Source of the DNA: Laguncularia racemosa
Taxonomy: Eukaryota; Streptophyta; Magnoliopsida; Myrtales; Combretaceae
NCBI GenBank assembly: GCA_037954665.1
Contig: JBBMOL010000200.1
Location: 806,001 to 870,000, forward strand
Length of the DNA: 64,000 bases
Reading direction: 5' to 3'
Shown here: positions 1 through 12,800 of the stretch, piece after piece
Layout: each line of letters starts with the position of its first letter
Numbering within the stretch: the stretch's first letter is position 1
Notes under the pieces: model-generated
Databases searched by the model: none
The model's input: the letters and a program-made list of their open reading frames with translations, nothing else
What the model was told of the DNA's origin: nothing
Program-made: the position numbers and the translations under genes

Positions 1-55
1 ACTATAAATCAAATGCAACCTTTGTGTCTTACATGCTTTATAAAAATAAAAGAGA

Positions 56-305
56 AAAGTATAAATTTAGTCCTCAACGGTTGGAGCCTTTTCTATTTGA
101 GTCTTAAACTATCAACTTTTTCTATTTGAGTTCTCATAGTTTACAAAAACATGCAAAAAAATTCTTTGTTATTGCACCGCTAATTTTTCCATTAACTGTA
201 ACACTTGTCAATTTCTATTTTTTCCACATAATTTATTAAATAAATAAAATAGAAAAATGTTAAAAATAGATAAGTTTCCAAACATTGAAGACTAAATATG
301 TACTT
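56..305. mobile_element. MITE-like inverted-repeat element
   Basis: The left end (about 57-104) and the reverse complement of the right end (about 264-305) match along roughly 40 bases, sharing the core AAATTTAGTC / ATATTTAGTC and a following CTATTT. The interior is AT-rich and has no ORF. A short element with long imperfect terminal inverted repeats and no coding capacity fits a MITE, a non-autonomous DNA transposon. No clear TSD was found, so the superfamily is left open. Confidence 0.5.
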
Positions 306-309
306 TTTT

Positions 310-3300
310 TCCAAAATAAAATAGTTATTAAATTACTGAAATCCCCTTCAATTGATAGGCAACTATAGGTTTGTATGTTTATTTATTTTTTTCTATCTTT
401 TAAGTACCTTTTGACATTTATTCAAATCATATACTTATAAAAAATATGACATTAAAAAGATGAAAATATAAATACATATATATATCTCTCTTATATAAAA
501 TTAAATACTTAATAAATCTCTATAAATTTAAACTTCTCTACCTTTTATTTTATTTTTTTTTTATAAAAATATCAATTAAATTTTTTAATACATAAAATAT
601 ACTCTTTTTTTGTAATCTTTTTCTTAAAAATATGTGAATTTTAACTGTCCAATTTATATACCCTGATCACTACCTACATTATAATTATTAAACAAAAATG
701 GATAAGATAGTTTACTATTATCTAAATAGGCCTCAATGCACCACCCCCCAAAGGCCTCAATAGTTACCAAACAGATTTCATTACAAGATCCATGCACATT
801 TTATGATTTTATCTTCTATAATCTCTTCCTCACAACCTTGTGATAGTTTACAGTAGTTTCTTCTACATAAATATCTTTTCATAACTTTATGGTTGTTTCA
901 ATAGGTTCCATTACATTGTTTTCATTTTCTCCTCTTTCCTCTCTTTTTATTTTTATTTACCCATATTTATAGACTTTATCACTATCTACTGGTTTTAGTT
1001 ACTCCTATATTATCTCTCTCTTTTCTTCCCACGTGCATATTTCACTTTCACTATCTTTATTCTATAAACTCTTGGTATGATTTTATGTTTTGTATAAGGG
1101 TAGATAAAAAAATCGATCGAACTATGAATTAGAACTAACTGAATCATATATTAGGCTCAAATTGCCTTTTTAGGTTTGAAAAAATTATAAACCAAATCGG
1201 ATTGTGTTTTTTAGGTTTGAAAAAAATTATAAATTGAGTTAAACCATGAAAAGTAAAGAAAAAAATGGTAGTGAAAATCTACAAATGTATAACTAAAAAA
1301 GAAGATTACGTATTATTTATTTAATTCTTCCACTTATTAGATTTTCATCAAGAAACTTACTGCTTTTTATTTTATATTTTTTACTTATTAACTCATATAG
1401 AAACTGTAATTATCTTGAAAGAGATAATAAACTTTTCTTAAATATATCGAATGGGTATTAAAGATAATGGATTATATCAAATAAATGGTAATAAATTAAA
1501 TTTTTTTCAAGTCAAGTATAATTTTTTATAACTTATTGACTTATATATAGAAAAAAAATTAACAAATGTATAAAAACAGTTTAAACCATGAATTGAACCT
1601 AACCAAACCATTTTTTTTAGGTTAAAAAAAATTATGAATCGAACCATATGGTTAGGCTTGATTTAGAGAAAAAAAAAAACAGGAACTGTAGCATATGATT
1701 TGGTTCGGTTTGAGGGACAAACCATATCGAACCAAATTGAACCACGCTCAATCCTAGTTTTAGACACTTTGGTGAAAAATGATCCATTTGATTCTATTTG
1801 TATTTGATATTATAAAACTTTTATATGGATTGTAATATTAGCAATGGTGTTTTTTTTTTTAAATTATATATTATACAACTAGAGAAGAGGGATTTGAACT
1901 TATTTGATCTTAGGAGGAAAACGATATTAATGTCAATTAAGTTATAAGGTCTTAGTGTAATAGTGCTTTATGTTTCATTTTTTTTCTTGTAAGGTTATAG
2001 CCCTCTTTCTCTCTCTTTCTTTTTGTTTCTTTAGATTTGAACACCATTTCATCGTTTTGGTTATTTATTGGAAAAAAAATTTAAAATCTTTCACATCTAT
2101 ACTTTTATTATAATGCATATATCTCTTCTTATTGATTGGTGCCCTTATATTTCCCTCGCTGAACTAAAAATGCCTTTATTTTTTATTTAGCTTATTATAA
2201 AATATTTTTGAAGAGTTGCCTTATTATTATTAAGAATATGGGAGTTGTTTTAGAAGAGGTAATGTGGTCCGTTTGGTGAGTCTATTCTTACATCCGATTA
2301 CCGCTAGTCCCTTATATATTTGTTTCTCATCCAAATTCCTACAAATAAACCAAATCACTAATTTAATATTAAAGTGTAAGTCAATTTCGGTATTTTATAT
2401 GATTTTGGAAAATATATCATTTAGATAAATTCAAAATAAAGAAAATAGTTATAGAAATAGGGTGGTGGAAAACTATTTTAGGTGATCACGTGGAAAATAA
2501 GCACTCGTGTGTGTGTGTGTGTTTTTTTTTTTTTTTATAATAGCAAAGAAATGCCTTCTTCTTCTTTTTTTTTTTTCAAATGACCCATGTTTAATCTCTT
2601 TGTATAATTATATTTTTTGTGAAATGCGGATGCAATGCCTACTAGTCTATTTAAAAATAATAAACATGATAAATTTAATAAGTAAAAATTCAATCGCTAT
2701 ATACTATTTAGTAATTTTAAATCATATTATCATATTAATTTTGAAAACTCTTACATTTTTTACATTTCACATTTTTATAATACTGTTATTGTATTTCTAC
2801 AATTTTTGCTATTGAGTTTAATATAATTTCCAAAACTCTTACTTTCTATATATTTGCTAGAGATTTTTTTTTTCTGTCAAATTATATTATATTATAATAC
2901 ATAATATTAGAGACTCTTTCCTTTCATATCTTATTTTCCATCTAATACTTTTGTTTATGACATTATTAATATAATGAATCGAATCGACATAGTTTATAGC
3001 ATTTTAAGAATGGTTATTTTATAGTGTTTGGTGAAAAAAAAATATAAAAGAAAAAAGAAGACAAAACCTATCTCGGAATCATGATGTATTTTCTTATTAT
3101 ACATATTGTATTATATTTAATGATAAATGGTATATATTAAATTACTTTATAAATGACGATGGACTCTATTACAAATATAAATAGCATGTATTATAATATT
3201 ATTGTGTGGATTTTTTATTAGTTCATAATATAAAATTTAAGAAGTAAAAGTTGGATTATTTGTTACATTATATATCATTATTTATTTTGGGAGTGGAATA

Positions 3301-3411
3301 GCATTTCTTTTGTTTATTATTGGCTACAACTCAGAGAGAAAATAAGAAACAAAAGAAAATCAATCATTGTTGGAGGGGTGTCGGGATTTGTCAGCAATAA
3401 TGAAAGAGAGC
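310..3411. other. AT-rich upstream intergenic DNA, no gene seen
   Basis: No ORF with plausible coding character occurs here. The open frames come from T-rich and GT-rich low-complexity sequence, for example around 2507-2815. Between about 1090 and 1760 the DNA is built from diverged copies of a phrase like TAGGTTTGAAAAAATTATAAA followed by GAACC or AAACC words, near 1172, 1213, 1617 and 1700. This looks like a decayed short repeat, but I could not define its ends or assign it to a class. Confidence 0.5.
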
Positions 3412-3412
3412 T

Positions 3413-3420
3413 TTATATAA
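3413..3420 (+). promoter_or_regulatory. TATA box of the SSADH gene
   Basis: The string TTATATAA lies about 180 bases before the SSADH start codon. With usual plant spacing, transcription would begin near 3445, giving a 5' leader of about 150 bases. I see no upstream ATG in that leader. It ends in a run of A residues at about 3577-3592, just before the start codon. This is a position-based inference without transcript support. Confidence 0.55.
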
Positions 3421-3598
3421 AAATCAAAACAGTCCGATAGGATCACGTAACTATAACAAAACTCCCCCTAATCTAATTCTCTAATTCTCGTCATTTCAGT
3501 GTTAGACACGACACAAGGGGAAGAAGAGAAAGTGCAGAAGAAGAAAGATACAGAGAACAGAAGCCAAATCGAGTCATAAAAAAAAAAAAAAAATAGAA

Positions 3599-6500
3599 AT
3601 GGGGTTGGGAATAGCAGCAGCAGCTCGGTCCTGCATGCACAAGTATATGTTGAAAATGCGTCTGGGTGGAAGCGGGAGCGGGTTGTTCCGCTCACACGCG
3701 TCTCACTCTCTTCTGCTGTCTTGCCAGGTGAGGTTCCACAATTGCCTTCAACATTACTGCACGTTCAATTGTTTAATTGGATCGTATCATATCATTATCA
3801 CATCCCATCCATGTATTCGTTTTATTGTATTATTTTTCTCATTGATATCTTCATCTCCCAGTCGGTCCCAGGAATTAAGATCAACATTTGCGTTCCGCCA
3901 AAGTGTTTTGGTGGGTTATTGTTATAAATACTGGATTTTTTTCTTTACTTTATTTTATTGCAAAGTGATAATAATTCATATTCAGTATATCACCATCTCC
4001 GTTTGTTTTGTTTACAAACGCAGTTTAGTTTTCCAATTTTTTTCAACGAACAATGCGTTTTCATTTATTTATTTTTTTGGTGTTAAATGTTTCAGATGAG
4101 CATGGATACTCAAAGTCTGGCGACCCGATTGAAAGATTCGGGTCTTCTACGGAGCCAAGGACTTATTGGAGGGAAATGGACCGATGCATCAGATGGCAAG
4201 ACCCTTAAGGTATCCCCATCCCCATCACTATCACTATCACTATCACCTTTTGAATTCGTTTTCTGGTCCTCATCACTGAATTCTTAGGTTGTCCTGATAT
4301 TATTTCCCCCGTCTATATGGGCATGCAGGTGTCAAATCCGGCCACAGGGGAAGTTATAACAAAAGTCCCATGCATGGGTTCCAATGACACCAATGATGCC
4401 ATAAGTTCTGCTTATGATGCTTTCCCATGTAAGATTCAATAACTAGTGTTTTCTGGAAGAGTTCTCTAGATTCTAGTGTCCATTAGTTTCTCCGCTAAGT
4501 CCAACAGAGCCCAATCGCTCATAAGGAGCCTCATATGAGCACCACTTAAATGGGAAATGACTTGATTTCTTCTTGTTATAGTTGGGGCGTAAGTCAGAAC
4601 CTCCCTTTTCTTATTATCCTTGCTGGAAACATTTATTTGTTAAAAACAACTGATGGACTTAATAACACAATTTGCATGGGCTGCTATTTTATGGTTATTC
4701 CGCTTCTTGTTGTTTCTTAGCAAAGATGACCATAGAGGCTTGGCGATTCTCCTCATAATTTTAGTACTAAAGTTTGATGGATTGGGTCTATGTAGTTATA
4801 AGCTGTATGTGGGATTCACTATTAGATTAGAAGAGAGTTTTACTTTTCCTTAGTGGGGTAACTCGTTTCAGCTTCAGTTTCATGATAGGCAGGCTTTTGT
4901 TTGGTTGCCAGAAGATCTAAAACGCATGATCTCATATATTTCGTTTTGTCCATGTACTTTTACCTTAGTTTATTAAAGTTTGGCTATCATATATGCAATT
5001 CATTACTAATGCATTCTATACTACCATATCAGCTTGGCGTAAATTGACTGCTGCTGAAAGAAGCCAACGTCTGAGGAACTGGTATGTATCCTTTTTGGGA
5101 AAGTACTGATGTAGGGATTCAAACACCACAACTTCCAATTTGACACCATATTACAGTTGATACCACGACTAGCTCATCAAATGTTTAAGCTGGTAGACAT
5201 ATTTGTGGTTTCTCTATATGCTTGAGCAGATCTTTCTTTTTGAGCATTGTCTGGAATTCTCATTCTCCTTTATAGCTATAGCTCCTAGTATTTGTCTAAT
5301 AGTGTTCTAGACACCTGAATAGCTTATTTACGTAAAATGAATTCACGTTCATAGCTATGCCTCAACTGACATCAATTGATATAGCCTAGTAAGATTTGTT
5401 TGACTTAAATGGGTCACCAGAAAATGTCAAACTTATAGACTGCAACGTCTTATATACATCTTGCTGCAAGGTCGTGTGAATAATAAAATTTATCACCCCC
5501 TTCACCTCCAAAGTAGTGCTAGACTTGAATTGAATAGTAGGCTGTAGATTAGGTTCCCTTTAGATCAGTATAGGAGGGTCAGATTCAGCCATACATATGT
5601 CAGCTGCATCTTCTCCTGTAAATTATTTCACGTCAATTCTGAGCCTTGCATGCACTAAACTAGTAAGAAAGGAGGGATATCTATAGGTGCATGCATCAAA
5701 ATTATTTTCCATCAAACCTAAATTAGTAGTTATTTCTATTTATGACATTGGATGGTTCTCTATAATGGATACTCAAAATTAGAGATTGGAAGGTTCTTTG
5801 ATGATGCATCAACTCTTTTCTTTACATGTTTCATTTGTAATTAGAACCTTTACCCTGGTCCATGGCAGTGAAAGCAGCTTCTCTTGCTTGTATTGTTAAG
5901 TACTATAGAGGGGTGACACAAACACCCCTCCTTAAGCTTTGAGATGACAACTTTGGTTATTAAGTGGTTTTTAGCAACCATTTAAAAAGTCACAGCAGGT
6001 AAAATCACCAACTAGTAAATTAACTCCTAGCGAAGTTACTAGAGCACCTTTATCCCCTTAGTATTTCGAGTTTGCAATGTTTTGAATGAAATCACAAATG
6101 ATCCCTCAATTTTCAAGCTTTAATGTTTCCCTAATAAGAACTCCATAGAAAATCAAAATTTTGATAGGATTGCTTTCTTTATCATTTGGACATCTGCAAT
6201 TGCTTCATGGAAAGTCCTCATAAACAACAAAACCAATGCCCCCTTTAGTGGTTGAAAATATTTTGCAACTTTCTCATTCCTAGTTACTTGATGATATTTC
6301 TTCCCTCGATCATTGATATGATGAAAAATTAAAACTGATCGACACTTACCTGTGAGAGGTTAAAGCCAGATGTAATCTTTCTCACCTCCTGATGCTTGAT
6401 TTAAAAAATGATTAAGGTTGCAGTAAAATACATTTCATAAAAAAATGGAAAGCAGGAAATAAAATGCTAAAGAAATTGGGAAAATTGCAAGTAACTCTTC

Positions 6501-7210
6501 AAACTTTGACTTTGATATAGATATACTCTTGAGTTTACAAAGTGTGCTTTAACACTTCCTAAACTTTTGTAAGTTGGAAATAATAAATGGTGCTTTTTTT
6601 TTTTTTTGAGTTTTTGTTTAGGAAAATGCATCAAGGTCAAAGTTTAGAGGATGTTATACCACACTTTTGATGAGTTTGGGGGGTGTATCTGCACTAAGAC
6701 CAAAGTTTGGGGTTGGTGGGGTGGGGGTGGTGGTGGGGGTGTTTTATTTGCAAATTTTTAAGAGTTTAGGGGGGGTTAAAGTATACTTTGTAAGTTTGGG
6801 GTGAATCATGGATCAAAATTTGAGGGTTTATTTGAATTTTCCCTAAAAGAAACCCCCATCCCAGTTCAAGCCGCATTTCTCCCTAATTCTTTTAAATATG
6901 GTACAATTTTTTTGCTTGTGTCTGAAGGTATGATTTGCTGATTGCTCATAAGGAAGAATTAGGACAACTCATAACCTTGGAGCAAGGGAAGCCCTTGAAA
7001 GAAGCCATGGGTGAGGTATGAAATGTGCATGTTTACTATTGTTGATTGATCAGAGTTGTTTCTTCGTGTGCATCAATTGTTGTTCACTACATGTGACAGG
7101 TTAGCTATGGAGCTAGTTTTATTGAGTTTTTTGCAGAAGAGGCCAAACGTACATATGGTGATATAATACCTGCGCCGTTAGCTGATCGTCGATTGCTAGT
7201 CCTGAAGCAG
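3599..7210 (+). CDS. ALDH5F1: SSADH exons 1-6: transit peptide and N-terminal part
   Basis: Exon 1 (residues 1-43) is rich in Ala, Arg, Ser and Leu with no acidic residue, as expected for a mitochondrial presequence. Exon 2 opens directly with ATG (MSMDTQ..., residue 44), at the point where the conserved enzyme begins. Exons 2-6 encode the N-terminal part of the NAD-binding domain, including LITLEQGKPLKEA (residues 146-158). Introns 3 and 4 are in other phases (Ser115 is split after its first base and Trp131 after its second), which fixes the exon 4 borders at 5033 and 5081. Intron 6 starts at 7211 and is 15 kb long because of transposons. Confidence 0.95.
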
Positions 7211-9816
7211 GTGATTAATTTCTGATTTGTTGTTTCTGTAGAATTTTGCTCTTGCTTTTGTTTAGCTCATGGGTATGGTCGCCTGCACATGATTTCATAT
7301 AAAGTGCTAGAAGTATATAAATATTTGAATTGCCCATTTAGATAAGGTTTAGTATATTGCTGCCATTGTTAACAAATTACTCTGTTTCAACTGGAAAATA
7401 AAAAATAAAAAAAAAGAAATTACAATAAACAGTGGCTTGGATATATGATAGAGACCCAAGAATCAAAATATCAATTATATTTACTATAAGAGAAAAGATG
7501 TACACAATCCAGAGCAAAATGCTCCTAACGCAGAGCTTGAAGCTCCTAGTTCACTCTCTAAGAGGAAGAATAAGAAAGTGACTACTCTCTCTCCACTACT
7601 ATCCCTATTTATACTACTATTCCACTATTCATGTGCCATATGGCAACATTCCATTAGTCTTCTTACTACTACAATATTACTAATTACAACTGTGGAAATA
7701 CTACTATTAATCATATATATTTACTACATAATATGTAACATTGCCACCCTTTTAAAATTACCTTGTCCTCAAGGTGAGTAATGGAAACTTTTCAAGTGAT
7801 GGTTTCAACGAGTTGTCTTAGGCCTTGGACAAATAATGGAACTGCTGACAAATTAGAAAGCAGCAACAATTCAAACCAGAAGCCACCTCCATCAAACACA
7901 ACTCTAAAGCTAGAAGAACAAATTTCCAACTCATCCCTCATATATTGCTGAGTAAAGTACTAGAGATTTAGCTGTTTAAGAATTTTATAGACTTGGGCTG
8001 TGGCATCCATTAGCAGCAAGTTTCCCTTGATCCAAAAGTCACCAAACATATCCCCTCTCACTAAATCAGTGCCCTTGACATCCATCTTTCCATAAAGAAA
8101 AGTTGGAAAGAATGATGGCAGCTTGCAAATTTCACTTGTTGCTGCCTTGAACTCTTTTATTTGAGGTCCTCCCAAGTTATGGACTCTAGGAGCAATCCCA
8201 GAAACACCATTCTTTGCATCGATATTCAGTGACAGTACTTTATCAATCAAATCTGAAGCATTAAAAGTGACATTTTCTTCTTGAGTATTATTCAGGACTC
8301 CCATTACAATCATTGGCTCCACCTCTGGTGACTTGAGCTTCCAAAACACTCCTCTATACTATTTGACTCTACCTTCACATCTCCTTCTATGCCTTTCACC
8401 AACATTGACTTCCATCCTTCCAATGGCAGACCAAAGCTCTTCTCAAACAGTTGCCGCAGCTCTGCCATGGTGGGACCTCTCCTATGGTTCTTTGCCCACT
8501 CATAAGCCTTTGTAGAATTTGAAGCAGCTTTGGCAGAATATGTATCCTCCTTCAAGGTTCTGAAAGGCAAATTCATTCCATTAGTTACTTCTCCAACAGC
8601 CTTCAATCCTTTAGTTATTTCACAAACACTCCTCATATCGGGGATATTTTGTACACGAAGACTCATCCCTTCATGACATCTGTGTTATCAGTCTCAACTC
8701 CTGTGGCACCAGATTTAACTCCATCTTCAAACTGCTATCAATTCCAAAGAAAACATCATCTGCAATCAACTCTTCATCAAGGTCAGTGATTACTTTAATG
8801 CCATATTCTGTTTTCATCAATGCTTGAGTGTTGTTTTTGATCACATTTCCAACAAAAGTTTTCTTTACCTTTGGAATAGCAGTCTCATCTTTAATTACAT
8901 GCTCCACCTTTGATGGGTGATTTTGACTATAATTCGAGCCTTCACTATTTCTGCTATTAAGCTCCTTTTCTGGTATGTGTATGCATTTCACCATGTGCTG
9001 CTCTAATTGGTCAAGTGAAGACATCCTTTGTTGATTTAGAATCTCTCTCTTCTTTAGAATTCATCAGCTGTGCTCTCACTTGTCCTTTGAACCCAGCAAT
9101 TTCTCTCCTCCTTTTTGGGGGTGGGTTCCAAATCCATCCTTAATTAGAATCTGTGTTTAGGGTTTCATGGGTTTGCGCTTGTAGTGGTGGTGGTGGTTTT
9201 TGCGCGCTTGTAGTTGTGGTGGAGGTGGTAGATTTCATTGGGTTTAGATGATGGGTTTTTGGGTGGTAGGTTTGTGAAAAAGAAGAAAAATGGGTCCGGG
9301 TTACGGGGAAACGCGAAAAAAAAGGTTTTAGTGGAGAGTTTAGAAACAAAAATGGGAGAAGAAAGAGAAGAAGAAGACAACTTAGTTGTTGTGAGTCAGT
9401 AGGTTCTATCTCCTTCGATGGGTGTGGAGTCTCTATTGTTGATGGAGAAGGAAAATAACTTTTAACTCCTTTTTTTTTTTAAAAAAAAAATTTTGGCTTG
9501 TCTTTTTTTTTCCCCCGTAATAATGTTAAGTAATTGCTTTTCTCTCCCGACAGTTAATCTGGCAAGTTAGACCTATTGATAGAGACCTAAGAATCAAGGT
9601 ATTAATTATATTTAATATAAGAGAAAAGATGTACACAGTCCGAAGCAAAATGCTTCTTACACAGAGCTTGAATCTCCTATTTCACTCTCTAAGAGGAAAA
9701 ATAAGAAAATGACTACCCTCTCTACACTACGACTCTCTCTATTCATACTACTATTCCACTATTCATGTGCCACATGGTAACCTTCCATTAGTTTTCTTAC
9801 TACCACAATAATACTG

Positions 9817-9851
<35 letters not shown>

Positions 9852-12800
9852 AACAGTATAATTGAACTAATGGGGAAATTTAGCCACATGATTTTCTAAT
9901 CCATGTGACCCTTCGATTTCTAGAGAGAAAATGCTCTCCCTTCTCTTTAACTTTTCCAAACCTAACCCCCCTAAAAGACTACTTCTTTTAGGTTAAATCA
10001 AACACTCAACCTTCAATTACTAATCTAAAATAACAAAATTAATTCACACCTATGGCAAGCGGTTCATCTAACCATAAGCAATCTAGTGGTTTCCACCATT
10101 CACTAGGAGCAAGGTTTCCTTAAGGTTTTTTCCAAAGCCACAACTTTGGAATTTGGGGCTCCACATCCAAGATATCTGACCAGGCTTCCCCAATTGTAGT
10201 CGAACCATATCCAAACATGATAACCAAAGATTACAAGACAGAGGAAAAGGACATTGTTACATTAGGTGTCTAAGAAGGTGAAGAGGATTTTGGCCTTGGT
10301 GGAAATTCCTATGTGGAAAAAGGGAAGGTATCTTATACCAATACAAACAGTTAAGCCAAATCCTTTAACTCATTTGGAAATTCTACATTAGGGCAAATGA
10401 ATGATGTGCTGGATGAGATTGAGAGACAAAATAACATCTCAGATTAGCCAAATCCACCACCAAGAAGTTTTGCTAAAGCTGTTGGAGCCACACATCCTTG
10501 CCCCCAATGGCTGGAATTTAAATTGGAATATCATCCTTCTATCTCTCGTAGCATGCTACCTAAGGTCAGACCTCCTCCCTTGGTTGCTGCTCAAGGAGTG
10601 AAGAATTGGGAACACACCCTTGTTGGCTTTTTCTTGGGAAAGCGAATACCATTCTCCCTTGTGCAATCTACGACACTAAGAATATGGAAGGATTACAAAA
10701 TAACAAGTGTCCTTTGCAACAAAGACAAGTTTTTCTATTTCCGTTTTGCAAATGACACATTCCTTAATAATATCCCAGAGAGGCCATGGTTTTTTGCTAG
10801 AAGATTATTGTTACTCCAAAAATGGCAGATTGGGATGTTTTTAACTAAACCACAACCTTCACGAGTTTTAGCATAGGTGATCTTCTCTGGCATTCCTTGC
10901 AAATACCTCCATTCAATGGGGGTAAGCTACATCGCAAGTGCCATTGGAAAGCCTATCCAAGCTGATACACTCATGGCATGCCAAGCAAGAGCAATGGTGG
11001 AAGTGGATGCAACCGAAGAAGCCATACACCTTGTGGAACTTGAAAAAGAAGATGGAACATCCATGCAAATATCGGTTGAATACCAATGGCTCCCACCATG
11101 TTGCTCAACATGTAAAGTCCTTGGATATGCATGTAACACAAGTAAACTATCGGACAGTCATCCATCCAAAGAAATCTCCACCAAGGAAAATAGGAGTGGG
11201 TGAAGGTCCAATGTAAGGGGAAAAATAACAAAGGAGTTGGTACTTCATCATCATCCCCTAAAATGAATACTACGGTGCTTAATGAGGAGGTATACTCTCC
11301 CATACAACAGTCTGATTTGAAGGACCTACAAGAGGAAAAGTCAGAGGCCCCAATAGTGAATCTGGTGTCTAGAAATTCCAACTCTGATGAACCAATCAAG
11401 TTGTTACCAGATTTCATCCCATCCCAGATTCTTGTAACTCCGGTATGTGGAGGGAGAGTTGATGAGAATGAAAATAAGATAGAGGAGAAGAAGGAAGATG
11501 AGGGAATGAAGGAAATAAAAGTAAATGTGGAATCTAGAATCACTAGTAAGGAACAAAATGAGGCCACACCAGCCAATCAAAAGTTGTTTGGTACACTTAG
11601 AAGGCATGAGATGACAAACCCAGCATCGTCAAGTGATGGGAGGTCATTTGGTTCAAGTGGCAAGAAGAAGAAGAAGGTTTACGAATGCTAGAGGCGGTAT
11701 ACTTAACCATTATCTCCTTATCACAATGAATTTGGCTTCGTGGAACATAAGAGGTCTCAATAACCCTTTGAAGTGTGCGGAAATAAGAAAATTTTGTGTG
11801 GACAATGGAGTGTTGTCAATGGGGTTACTGGAAACTCGTGTAAATCAAAATAATGAAGATAATGTTAAGTTGAATCTAAATGCTAATTGGGATTTTGGTA
11901 TCAACTCCATGACAAGAAAGAGGATATGGTTTATATGGGACCCAAGAAGCTGGAATATTAGAATTGAGAAAAAGTACAAGTAGTTCTCTCACTGCTATTG
12001 CACTTATCTTAGTTCCAATCTGTCGTTCTATGCTTCGTTTGTTTATGTGTCGAATTTTGATAATAAGAGGAAATTACTGTGGAAGGATTTAACTGAATTA
12101 GCTCTTTCCTTGGCTGATCCTCCGTTGGTGGTCCTTGGGGATTTTAATGTGATTAGAGCGATCCATGAGTGGAAGGGGGGTAACATGAGGAAAGCATTGG
12201 CAATGATGGATTTCATAAAGTTCCTAGATGAAGCGGAACTCGATGACCTTTGATTTGGAGGGGATTTTTACTCTTGGTCGAATAAACAATTGGATAACCC
12301 AATCTTGAAAAAATTAGATAGGATATTGGTTAACCAAAGTTGGCTAAATAACTTTCCCAATTGTGATGCCAACTTTGTTGCCCCTATTCTTTCTAATCAT
12401 TTGGCAAGAGTTTTACATATGGAGCTTAGCACGGTAAAAAGGAAATATCCATTCAAATTCTTTGAATTGAGGATAGAATCGCCGGATTTTTTCCCTAAGG
12501 TAGAAACAATTTGATCATAGGAAGTTAGAGGATCCAAAATGTTCCAAGTGGTTGCTAAGATGAAATTGCTCAAGAGGGAACTTAAAAATTTGAATATTTC
12601 CAAATTTTCCCACCTTTCGACAAGAATTAAGTTGGCTCAGGAACTTCTAATTGTGACTCAAAGTTCAATTGCCAATGGAACTACATCACTCTTTAACTAA
12701 GAAAAAGAAGCATTCAAGGAATATTATCTACTAAGAGGAGCGGAAGAGAGTCTCTTTAGATAAAAGTCGAAGGTGAAATGGCTAAAACTGGGAGACAAGA

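Larger units (their letters stand above)
7446..9855 (-). mobile_element. Non-autonomous LTR retrotransposon with unidentified ORFs
   Basis: Two long terminal repeats (7446-7740 and 9577-9855), each running TG...CA, flank 1.8 kb of internal DNA. The 5-base flanks ATATA and GTATA differ at one base, as expected for an ageing TSD. Orientation is minus: a purine-rich tract ending GGGTGGCAA (read on the minus strand) abuts the left LTR, and a TATAAATAG box lies in the LTR on that strand. The internal region has no protease, reverse transcriptase or integrase motif. It carries three consecutive minus-strand open frames of unknown identity. The element would need enzymes from an autonomous relative. 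It sits just inside intron 6 of SSADH. Confidence 0.8.

Noticed and set aside
1090..1760. Possible DNA transposon made of GAACC and AAACC words
   Set aside because: The ends do not form convincing inverted repeats and no TSD was found, so it is only mentioned as a decayed repeat.
2507..2815. 102-codon plus-strand open frame upstream of SSADH
   Set aside because: It is made of Phe, Leu, Ile and Tyr from T-rich DNA and a GT repeat, has no domain, and lies in intergenic DNA.
10971..11576. 201-codon minus-strand frame opposite LINE ORF1
   Set aside because: It overlaps degenerate ORF1 coding sequence on the plus strand, is rich in Ser and Phe, and has no domain. It is a shadow frame.
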